DNA of 64,000 nucleotides from Pelagibacteraceae bacterium. GTDB taxonomy: Bacteria > Pseudomonadota > Alphaproteobacteria > Pelagibacterales > Pelagibacteraceae. The stretch spans positions 62,001-126,000 of the forward strand of contig JAGYIF010000002.1 of NCBI GenBank assembly GCA_018402735.1. Direction: 5' to 3'. The position numbers and the translations under genes are program-made. The notes beneath the pieces are model-generated. The model ran no database searches, was not told the DNA's origin, and saw only the letters and a program-made list of their open reading frames with translations. Below, piece by piece: positions 7,015-14,768 of this stretch. How positions within the stretch are numbered: the first letter of the stretch is position 1; every line of letters begins with the position of its first letter.

Positions 7015-9168
7015 TCAGGAGGAATGAGACAGGGAAACTTGGATACAGGAACCACCGCCGACTTCGGATTTCACGGTCAGCGATGCTCCCAGCAACTGCG
7101 CCCGCTCGCGCATGTCCTGCTGTCCGTAATGGGGCCTGTCGTTTGCAATGGGAATGGAGGGATCGAATCCATGACCATTGTCCTTCACCGTCAGGACGAT
7201 CATTCCGTCTTTGCGCAGCAGGGCGATTTCCAGACTGGTGGCATTGGCATGTTTGAGGACGTTGGCGATGGCCTCCTGAGCGATGTGCAGAAGTTCGCAT
7301 TCTTGCTCGTTTGAAAGTCCTGCATCGCTGTCGTAAAGATCGAGGCTGGTGGTGATGCCGGTATCTTCGGTGAGTAGCCTGACGGAATCACGCAAGGCTT
7401 CTACGAGGCTGTATTTTTCAAGCGCCAGACTGCGAAGCCCCCAGACAGTGCGGCGGACCTCGGTCTGGCTGAGGCGTAGCAGTTCGGCGGCTTTTTCCAT
7501 TTGCCGCCGGGCGGGTTCCGTGTCGGTGGCGCCCGGATGCGGGAGCAGGTCGTTGGCGGCATCCATGCGCAGCGCGGCACCGGCGAGGGTTTGCTCAAGC
7601 GAGTCATGCAGGTCGCGGGCGAGGCGGTTGCGCTCGGCGGTCACGGCCGAGTATTCGGTCAGCTCGTCGCGGCGCGCACTGAGCTGGGCATGCAACTGGT
7701 CGGTGCGGGTTTCCACCCGTTTCGCCAGCGCATCCTTTGCCGCCACAAGTTCAGCCTCGGCGGTGACGAGGCTCTTGTTCTTGCGGGTCAGTAGTCCAGC
7801 GAAAAACATCACGGTCACCAGCGCCGATCCGGTCGCGGCGAGGGCGACGGCAAGTCGCAGAGGCGTCCACCAAGGCGCTGGCTCCACCACCCGCACGTCG
7901 GATAGATTTCTTAAGCGAATCAATAGATCCCGCGATTTCAAATAACCCTCTTCCTGTTGGGGTGAGGCCAGCGATCCTTCCGCAATCCCGGTGACCGTAA
8001 TGATGGCTCCGGGCCGGGCCGGAAGCGCATCACGGGGAATGCTTCCGTTGAATTCGGCAGCGAAAAGCAAACTCCCATCCTTCAAAAGCAGCCGGGCGGG
8101 ACTGACATCCGTTTGGGTTTCAACCAGCCTGCCACGGACTCGAACGACCCGTCCTTCATGGGAAAAAGCGTCCCGCGCGCTGTTCATTACGGCGGGCGCA
8201 AGGGCGGTGCTAGTGCCCAGGATTCGCACCTGACCATCTTCCAGTGTCGGGCTGACCGGGCCAGGTTTAGGAAATCCAATGACTTCCACGAATGAACTGA
8301 CGGCTGGCGGCTCGATCTTGCCCGTGATCCAAACCCTCACTCCGTGCTCTTCATCTTGGATTTGAAATGACTCGTCGTTCTGGTAATGAGTGACAGTGCC
8401 TCGGGTGCGGACCCGGTGGCCGGGCGCACCGCTAACCGGATAAGCTAACAATCCTTTTAGCGGCGTAAGTGGCAGTTTCGATACATCCCTTGGTGGTTCC
8501 AGAACCTCGATGAATTCCGGGTGGGTCACCCGCATTTGTGCGGTGAGAACCTGCCCGCTTTCGTTGACAGCAACTGCGGTGATGCCTTTTACCCGGACCA
8601 CCGCGTCCACCAGCCCGGTCAGTCGCTCGAGTTGGTTGCCGGGGGTAAGGACAAGGATCCGCGTGCCCTTGGCATCCAGATGCATGATCGCATGGTCGCG
8701 GCCCAAGGCCGACCAAGGCTGCACCGCCCGCACGATGCCGGAGAGTTCCACGAAATGGCAGTCATAGGCACCGCTCAACAACTCGCTTCCCGTGACAATT
8801 TCAGGCTCCGGGAGGCCGGGTTCCCCGATTACCTCGAGTGACTGCACAACGAAGTCAGGTGCGAATTTTCCCTTCTGGAGGTAGCCCCCCACTTCGACTT
8901 CCTGGCCAAGTTTGAGATCACGCGGGCGATTCACGTGCATCGGCAGCCAGATGGCGGCCTTGCCGTCTTGGATGGCGATCTCGGTTTGCTGGTCGCTGAT
9001 GTGATTGATGATGCCACTTGTTCTCGCTTCGATGCGGAGCCCCTCGTCATTCGAGAATTCGCGCAATTTGCTGATGCTTAAAAAAGGTGCTTCCTGCGCC
9101 GCGGCACATGGGGAGACCGCGCCGATGGCGATCCAAAAAATCAAAGAAACTCTGCCGTATGCAATCAA
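7015..9168 (-). CDS. Membrane sensor histidine kinase (HisKA_3) with large periplasmic OB-like region
   Basis: 717 residues. A signal-like start (MIAYGRVSLIFWIAIGAVSPCAAA) is followed by about 400 residues of predicted extracytoplasmic sequence containing several repeated beta-rich segments that look like OB folds (LRIEARTSGIINHIS, GHRVRTRGTVTHYQ, GRVVRVRGRLVETQ). One membrane helix sits at about 434-460, then a coiled coil. RLARDLHDSLEQ (histidine near 520) is the HisKA_3 phospho-acceptor site, and NVLKHANA, DNGHGFD and GGGSCIQV form the ATPase domain. The kinase would sense an extracellular signal, plausibly a glycan given the divergent GH5 gene, and phosphorylate the regulator encoded immediately downstream. 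The ligand is unknown. Confidence 0.9.
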   Translation of the reverse strand: MIAYGRVSLIFWIAIGAVSPCAAAQEAPFLSISKLREFSNDEGLRIEARTSGIINHISDQQTEIAIQDGKAAIWLPMHVNRPRDLKLGQEVEVGGYLQKGKFAPDFVVQSLEVIGEPGLPEPEIVTGSELLSGAYDCHFVELSGIVRAVQPWSALGRDHAIMHLDAKGTRILVLTPGNQLERLTGLVDAVVRVKGITAVAVNESGQVLTAQMRVTHPEFIEVLEPPRDVSKLPLTPLKGLLAYPVSGAPGHRVRTRGTVTHYQNDESFQIQDEEHGVRVWITGKIEPPAVSSFVEVIGFPKPGPVSPTLEDGQVRILGTSTALAPAVMNSARDAFSHEGRVVRVRGRLVETQTDVSPARLLLKDGSLLFAAEFNGSIPRDALPARPGAIITVTGIAEGSLASPQQEEGYLKSRDLLIRLRNLSDVRVVEPAPWWTPLRLAVALAATGSALVTVMFFAGLLTRKNKSLVTAEAELVAAKDALAKRVETRTDQLHAQLSARRDELTEYSAVTAERNRLARDLHDSLEQTLAGAALRMDAANDLLPHPGATDTEPARRQMEKAAELLRLSQTEVRRTVWGLRSLALEKYSLVEALRDSVRLLTEDTGITTSLDLYDSDAGLSNEQECELLHIAQEAIANVLKHANATSLEIALLRKDGMIVLTVKDNGHGFDPSIPIANDRPHYGQQDMRERAQLLGASLTVKSEVGGGSCIQVSLSHSS

Positions 9169-9221
9169 TTTAGCTACATTCTTCTACAAAATCCATCGCC
9201 TGCAAAGCCGCGTCTGAAAAG

Positions 9222-9247
9222 AGCTGTAGTCATTTTGGACTATAGCT
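9222..9247. promoter_or_regulatory. Operator-like inverted repeat between kinase and GH5 genes
   Basis: Two 10-bp arms (AGCTGTAGTC and GACTATAGCT, 9 of 10 complementary) are separated by six bases. The inner 16 bases, TAGTCATTTTGGACTA (9227-9242), recur with one change at 11985-12000, upstream of the repeat-protein gene. The site sits 30 bases before the GH5 start and 54 bases from the kinase start, in the divergent promoter region. Confidence 0.6.
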
Positions 9248-9277
9248 CGGATCAGGAAATCAAAGGTAAATATATTT

Positions 9278-11965
9278 GTGCGCGTTTTAAAACCTCTATT
9301 GGCTCTTTTCCTTGGTCTGATTCCCGGCGTGGCCTGCGGACAGTTGCTACAAGTAAACGGCACGCGGATTGTCAACAGTTCGAACAATCAGGAAGTCATC
9401 CTCAATGCGGTAAACTTCGGCAATTGGATGGTCATGGAGGGCTACCTGATGAACTCCACTTCACAGGCCCCCGCGCAGCACGACTGGAAAAGCAAGCTGA
9501 CCACCCTGATCGGCCCTGCCAACACGAAGGCCTTCTACGACGCTTGGCTGGCCAATCACGTCACACAGGCTGACATCCACCAAATCAAGAGTTGGGGTTT
9601 CAACGCGGTGCGCCTGCCTTTGCATTACGAATATTTTGTCAACCGCGACACACCTGACGAATGGAACGAACAGGGGTTTCTCCTGTTAGACAACGTGATC
9701 TCATGGTGTGCGGCGGCGGGCATCTACGCCATCATCGATCTGCATGCCGCCCCCGGAGGTCAGAGCAACAATGACATCAGCGATTATGATGACACCCATC
9801 CTTCGCTTTGGGACAGCGTGGCGAACCAAGACAAGACCGTGCGCCTCTGGCAACGGATTTCCGAGCGTTACAAGAGTCAGCCATGGGTCGCCGGTTATGA
9901 TTTGATCAACGAGCCCGCATGGGACCTTCCCGGCGGCACACTTCTGCGCTCACTTTACGGACGCATCACCGCTGCCATCCGCGCGAACGGCGACAAGCAC
10001 ATCCTCTTCATTGAGGGAAATTGGTATAGCAACGACTACACCGGACTCACTCCCGCGTGGGATTCCCAAATGGTCTATGTGTTTCACAAATACTGGTCCT
10101 CCGCTGAGTCGCCGAAGGAAATCCAGTGGGTGCTCGATCTGCGGACCGCCCAGAACCGCCCAATCTGGTGCGGCGAGCATGGCGAAAACAGTAACGACCA
10201 TTTCACCAAGATGGTCGAACTGCTCCGCAGCCAGGGCATCGGCATGTCATGGTGGCCGATGAAAAAATTCAAGAGCATCAACGGCCTAGTGGATGCTACC
10301 TTGCCTACCGGATATCAGGATCTCCTCGACTACTTCGGAGGCACGAAATCGGATTTGAACCCCTCGGTCGCGTTCACCACACTGATGGAGCTTACCGACA
10401 GAGTGCGTTTGGAAAACTGCCGCCTACAGACCGAGGTGATTCGCTCGATCCAAAACCAGCCCGGCAACCGCGATACCAAGCCGTTCGCGCGGCATCAAAT
10501 CCCCGGTCGCATCCACGCGCCGGACTATGATCAGGGAATGAATGGCCATGCCTATTCGGATACTGCATGGGAAAACTATAACCTGACCACTTCCAACTAC
10601 ACTGCGGGTAACGAGGGATGGTCTTACCGCAACAACGGAGTGGATGTGCAACCATGCGCTGATGCCTTGTCCAACGGCTACAATGTGGGCTGGTTCATCG
10701 CCCCCGAGTGGATGCGTTACACCGTGACGGTCGCTACGCCCGGCACCTACCGCATCGAACTGCGGGTCGCCAAGGGCGGAGGCGATGACGGCATGTTGGA
10801 AATCCAGGACGGTGATGGGCTGCGGGTTCTTGCCAGCGCAACCATTCCCGATACCGGCGGCTTCGCATCCTATCAGACGATTGTTTGCACTGGCGGCTTC
10901 GTTAGTGCGGGCAAGCAGGCGATCCGCATCGCGAATGTGGCGGGCTCCTACAACATCGCATCGGTGAATTTCATTTGGGAAAACGCCGCCGTGCCGCCGA
11001 CTACTCGGGTGAAAGTTCCGGTTCGAACCGTCACACTGAAGGGCAGCAACGGACTCTACGTGACCTATCGTAACGGAGACAGACTCGTCTCTTCCACCGC
11101 CATCACCGCAGGAACAAAGGAACGCTTCACCTTGACCGATGCAGGTGCCGGACGCGTGGCCCTTCGTGCCTCCAATGGCAAATATCTGCGCCTCAATACC
11201 ACAGACAGCAAACTCTACGTAGACGCTGCAAACATCGGCACGGATGAGCGTTTCCATCTGAAAAATCTGAGCGGCACCCTCTCGCTACAAGGGTCTAACG
11301 GATTCTACGTTTCTTCGGAAGACGGTTCCACCGACGGTCTCAGCTGCACCCGTTCCTATCCCGCAGGGTGGGAATATTTTCGGGAGGCGGTCGTCTCGAT
11401 GACTTGGGTCCCGGCCGCTGCAGCACCGGCCGCGCCTCAGGGCCTTGAAGCGGCTGTCACTGGCCAGGCAGCAACGCTCAACTGGAGTCCCGTGTCCGGC
11501 GCGTCGCACTACACAGTGAAACGGGCGACTCTAGCGGGAGGTCCCTATTCGATGGTCGGCACCTATCTCACCGAGCCGGAGTTCACGGACCACTTCGCCC
11601 AGAAAGGGCTGAGTTATTACTACACGGTCGTCGCTTACGCAGGCAATGTCTTCGGTCCTGCGTCAGAGGAAGTTAGCCTCACCGCACTACCACCAAATAC
11701 CTCAAACTGGAACTCATTTCAAAACACCTGGTTCTCCGCCGGACAGCTCGCGAATACTAATCTCAGCGCCCCGGATGCCGATCCTAATCACGACGGACTG
11801 GCCAATGTTTTTGTCTACACTTCCGGCATCAGTCCGTGGCTCCAGGCAACAACCAAAGTAGTTCCTCTCGATGATATCCGCGAGCAAGTGACGCTGCGAG
11901 ATTCTGTCCCGACGGATGGGGTTGATCAGCGGTTCATACGTCTATGGGGAACCTTTTTGCCCTGA
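9278..11965 (+). CDS. Secreted GH5-family glycoside hydrolase with CBM6, beta-trefoil and FN3 domains
   Basis: 895 residues. A signal peptide (MRVLKPLLALFLGLIPGVACG) precedes a GH5-type TIM barrel at about 25-370 with YDLINEPAW (catalytic acid Glu about 212) and IWCGEHGEN (nucleophile Glu about 300). The barrel resembles exo-1,3-glucanase or endoglucanase-like enzymes. Then follow a CBM6-like beta-sandwich (about 405-565, with PEWMRYTVTVATPGTYRIEL), a fascin-like beta-trefoil (about 575-690, KGSNGLYVTYRNG and QGSNGFYVSSEDG), a fibronectin type III domain (about 705-795), and a degenerate tail with DADPNHDGLAN and VTLRDSVP, common at the ends of exported verrucomicrobial proteins. It probably cleaves a beta-glucan outside the cell. 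The start follows an AT-rich leader. The divergent kinase and regulator probably control it. Confidence 0.85.
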   Translation: MRVLKPLLALFLGLIPGVACGQLLQVNGTRIVNSSNNQEVILNAVNFGNWMVMEGYLMNSTSQAPAQHDWKSKLTTLIGPANTKAFYDAWLANHVTQADIHQIKSWGFNAVRLPLHYEYFVNRDTPDEWNEQGFLLLDNVISWCAAAGIYAIIDLHAAPGGQSNNDISDYDDTHPSLWDSVANQDKTVRLWQRISERYKSQPWVAGYDLINEPAWDLPGGTLLRSLYGRITAAIRANGDKHILFIEGNWYSNDYTGLTPAWDSQMVYVFHKYWSSAESPKEIQWVLDLRTAQNRPIWCGEHGENSNDHFTKMVELLRSQGIGMSWWPMKKFKSINGLVDATLPTGYQDLLDYFGGTKSDLNPSVAFTTLMELTDRVRLENCRLQTEVIRSIQNQPGNRDTKPFARHQIPGRIHAPDYDQGMNGHAYSDTAWENYNLTTSNYTAGNEGWSYRNNGVDVQPCADALSNGYNVGWFIAPEWMRYTVTVATPGTYRIELRVAKGGGDDGMLEIQDGDGLRVLASATIPDTGGFASYQTIVCTGGFVSAGKQAIRIANVAGSYNIASVNFIWENAAVPPTTRVKVPVRTVTLKGSNGLYVTYRNGDRLVSSTAITAGTKERFTLTDAGAGRVALRASNGKYLRLNTTDSKLYVDAANIGTDERFHLKNLSGTLSLQGSNGFYVSSEDGSTDGLSCTRSYPAGWEYFREAVVSMTWVPAAAAPAAPQGLEAAVTGQAATLNWSPVSGASHYTVKRATLAGGPYSMVGTYLTEPEFTDHFAQKGLSYYYTVVAYAGNVFGPASEEVSLTALPPNTSNWNSFQNTWFSAGQLANTNLSAPDADPNHDGLANVFVYTSGISPWLQATTKVVPLDDIREQVTLRDSVPTDGVDQRFIRLWGTFLP

Positions 11966-11984
11966 TGGATGAACGCCGGCGGTC

Positions 11985-12000
11985 TAGTCATTTCGGACTA
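11985..12000. promoter_or_regulatory. Second copy of the operator-like inverted repeat
   Basis: TAGTCATTTCGGACTA matches the site at 9227-9242 in 15 of 16 positions, with TAGTC and GACTA arms six bases apart. It lies 80 bases upstream of the repeat-protein start at 12081, in the 115-base gap after the GH5 gene, which suggests a separate but co-regulated promoter. Confidence 0.6.
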
Positions 12001-12080
12001 TTGCTATCCCAGTAAAATCCGAGTCATATTTTTAAATTAGTGTCGCTTTCCAAACCATCGGCACCTTAACCAAAAAAACC

Positions 12081-14486
12081 ATGAAACCCAAGAATCATAA
12101 CCCCGGCCTCCGCAACTCAAGCATCGGAGTCCCACTAATCACTGCCTTCGTAGCCATCAGCCTCTCGGCCGCCAACGCCCAAGATAATTCCTGGACCGGC
12201 GGCACCAGCACGGATTGGAACACCGCGGGGAACTGGAGCCTCGGGAATGTGCCTACTGGGCAGGGTGCTATTGTTAGCAACCCGTCGGGAAACATCGCAA
12301 CAATCTCCAGCAACATTACGGCAACGCCCACCGACATCTACGTGCGCAATGGCAGTCGAATTGATCACCTAGCTGGGACTGCTGGCACGGGCGCGGGTAA
12401 TTACATGTGGGTCGAAAACGGGACATACAACCTCGCAGACACTGTATCAGTGAGCTCTGGCATCAGCGGCTTTGCCCAAGGCACCGGATCTCTCAGTGCG
12501 AATGCCAATCTGCTTGTCGGGGCCTGGGGCGATAACCGGAATGGAACGATCAATGTAAACACCACCGGAACCTTTGCTGTAGCAGGCGAGCTATTTTTCG
12601 GCGACTCCACAGGGAGCCAAGGCACTCTGAATCTCGAAAGCGGCACCATGACGGTGAACAACAAGATCTATGTCGGTAACAACAGCGGCACCGGCACGCT
12701 GACCATGTCCGGCGGCACACTGACCAAGACCGGCGGCGACCAAACCTTTGTCGGCCGCGACAATGGCACAGGAACCCTCACCCAAAGTGGTGGGACTATC
12801 ACGTTGAATCATGACTTTTACGTGGGACAAGGAACCGGAGGCGACGGCACCCTCAATCTCAGCACTGGGGCGGTGCTCAACACCGGGCGTGATTTCGTCA
12901 TCGGCCGCGAAAACGGCACTGGCACGCTTAACGTTACTGGGGGAACGATTACTAAAACTGGAGATGAGAAAATGATCGTCGGCCACAACAATGGTAATGG
13001 CACCGTGGTGCACAGCGGGGGAACGATCAACGTGAATCAAAATCAGCTGTATATCGGCAACGAGAATGCTGGAGCAATGGGAACCTACACTCTCAGCGGC
13101 ACCGGGGAGCTCAACGTGGCGGACGAATTGGTCGTCGGCCGCGAGAGTGGAACGGGAACTTTGAATGTGGACGGCGGGACGATCAACACCTCGGGTAACG
13201 GCAACATGTACATCGGCCGCCGCAACGGCACCGGAACTCTGAACCAGACGGCGGGAACGATCGTTGTGAACCGCGAGTTCGGCGTGGGATCGCGTGACGA
13301 CAACAAAATCGGCACCGGCACCTACAACCTGAGCGGTGGCTCCATCACTGTGACGCAAAACTTTTTCGTCGGCAAAGAGCTAGGTGCAATCGGCACGATG
13401 ACGATGACCGGTGGAACGGTGAATGCCAACGAAAGCCTGCGCATCGGTCACAATCAAGCGGCAGGAAGCCTCACCCACAGCGCTGGCATCATCAACGTGC
13501 AAAACGAGGTTTATATCGGCAACGAGAGCAACGCATCATCCGTGGGCACCTACACACTCAATAGTTCAGCGGAGCTCAATGTGGGCAACGAAGTGCATAT
13601 TGGCCGAGACAATGGCACGGGAACCTTCAATCTGAATGGCGGCACCGTCACGACCAAGAAACTTGAAGGAGGCAGTGGCAACTCGACTGTCAACTTCAAT
13701 GGCGGCATCGTGAAGGCCAAACAGGACGATTCAAACTTCATCACGAACCTCGACACTGCCAACCTGCAAGGCGGCGGCGCGGTGATCCACAGCAACGGGT
13801 TCAATGTCGGCACCTCACAGGTGTTTACCGGCACCGGTGGCATCACCAAGACCGGAGCCGGCAGCCTCACAATTGACAACACGAGTAGTTATTCAGGTGC
13901 GACCACCGTTAACGAAGGCACACTGATCATCAACGGCAACATCTCGACAAGCAGCCTCACTACAGTTGACAGCGGCGCAACTCTCTCCGGATCAGGAACA
14001 ATAGGCGCCGCTGTCATCAACGGCACGCTCGCCGTGGGAAACAGCCCGGGTCAAATGAACTTCACCAATGGTGTTGATCTGAACGGGATCACCATCATGG
14101 AAATCGACGGCACCTCGGGCGCGGGTGTCGCGGGTGGTCATGATTTCATCAACCTAACCGGTGCAGGGGCGGCAGGTATTCTCACCTACGGTGGCACGCT
14201 CACCCTCGATATCGGCACCGCCTTAGGAGCAGGAACCTATGCATGGAATCTCTTTGATTTCGCCAGCGAGACCGACACCTTTGCCACCATTTCACTCGCC
14301 GACCAATATTCCGGCAGCTTGGCCAACAACGGCAGCGGCATCTGGGGCCTCAGTGATGGTAGTAACACTTGGCAGTTCAACGAATCGACTGGAGTTCTTG
14401 GCTTAACCGTGATCCCCGAGCCGGGCACCGTGCTGTTGGGTAGCTTGGGTATGCTCGCTCTGCTTCGCCGTCGTCGCGAAACTTGA
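12081..14486 (+). CDS. Autotransporter-associated beta-strand repeat protein with PEP-CTERM anchor
   Basis: 801 residues. A signal peptide (MKPKNHNPGLRNSSIGVPLITAFVAISLSAANA) is followed by WTGGTSTDWNTAGNWSLG, a common beginning of such proteins, and about 500 residues of short repeats built on GTGTLTxSGGTI and YVGNNSGTG-like units that should form a beta-solenoid. NTSSYSGATTVNEGTLIING is the autotransporter-associated repeat proper. The C-terminus, VIPEPGTVLLGSLGMLALLRRRRET, is a complete PEP-CTERM signal (PEP motif, membrane helix, arginine cluster), implying processing by an exosortase not encoded in this window. It is probably surface or matrix material. It is a close paralogue of the protein at 14765, sharing leader, repeats and order, and both follow the GH5 gene. 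Confidence 0.85.
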   Translation: MKPKNHNPGLRNSSIGVPLITAFVAISLSAANAQDNSWTGGTSTDWNTAGNWSLGNVPTGQGAIVSNPSGNIATISSNITATPTDIYVRNGSRIDHLAGTAGTGAGNYMWVENGTYNLADTVSVSSGISGFAQGTGSLSANANLLVGAWGDNRNGTINVNTTGTFAVAGELFFGDSTGSQGTLNLESGTMTVNNKIYVGNNSGTGTLTMSGGTLTKTGGDQTFVGRDNGTGTLTQSGGTITLNHDFYVGQGTGGDGTLNLSTGAVLNTGRDFVIGRENGTGTLNVTGGTITKTGDEKMIVGHNNGNGTVVHSGGTINVNQNQLYIGNENAGAMGTYTLSGTGELNVADELVVGRESGTGTLNVDGGTINTSGNGNMYIGRRNGTGTLNQTAGTIVVNREFGVGSRDDNKIGTGTYNLSGGSITVTQNFFVGKELGAIGTMTMTGGTVNANESLRIGHNQAAGSLTHSAGIINVQNEVYIGNESNASSVGTYTLNSSAELNVGNEVHIGRDNGTGTFNLNGGTVTTKKLEGGSGNSTVNFNGGIVKAKQDDSNFITNLDTANLQGGGAVIHSNGFNVGTSQVFTGTGGITKTGAGSLTIDNTSSYSGATTVNEGTLIINGNISTSSLTTVDSGATLSGSGTIGAAVINGTLAVGNSPGQMNFTNGVDLNGITIMEIDGTSGAGVAGGHDFINLTGAGAAGILTYGGTLTLDIGTALGAGTYAWNLFDFASETDTFATISLADQYSGSLANNGSGIWGLSDGSNTWQFNESTGVLGLTVIPEPGTVLLGSLGMLALLRRRRET

Positions 14487-14519
14487 GAGGCTTTCGGAGT
14501 CAATGAGGTTTTCTCTGTT

Positions 14520-14768
14520 ATGAAGTTCTTCTTTCAAAACCTGAGTGTCCCCACCACTCTGCTTATGGGCATACTCACCATGATGATCACAAGTGCCTCC
14601 GCGTCCGGGAAATCCGCCCGTGTCTGGGTGGTGGTCAAGACCACCAAGGAGGGCATCGGCTACACGCTCGCCCGCTTCAGCAAGTTCGTCCAACCCAGTG
14701 CCCGCCGTATTCATTCGGAAGGCGGCCCCCAGGGGATTCAGTCCATCGCTTTCAGCAATAATCAATGA
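14520..14768 (+). CDS. Small exported hypothetical protein
   Basis: 82 residues. MKFFFQNLSVPTTLLMGILTMMITSASASG looks like a signal peptide; the remaining 52 residues (SARVWVVVKTTKEGIGYTLARFSKFVQ) match no family I know. Its stop codon overlaps the start of the next repeat-protein gene by four bases (ATGA), and it starts 33 bases after the PEP-CTERM gene stop, so it sits tightly inside the run. The overlap suggests translational coupling and favours a real gene, but no homology supports it. Confidence 0.45.
   Translation: MKFFFQNLSVPTTLLMGILTMMITSASASGKSARVWVVVKTTKEGIGYTLARFSKFVQPSARRIHSEGGPQGIQSIAFSNNQ

Noticed and set aside
12591-13358. 255-codon minus-strand frame with repeated VVxADD units
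   Set aside because: The apparent repeats are the reverse complement of the beta-solenoid repeats of the PEP-CTERM gene.
12660-13640. Regularly spaced direct repeats, considered as CRISPR
   Set aside because: The repeats are degenerate, in frame and encode GTGTL/SGGT motifs; no conserved repeat with unique spacers and no cas gene.
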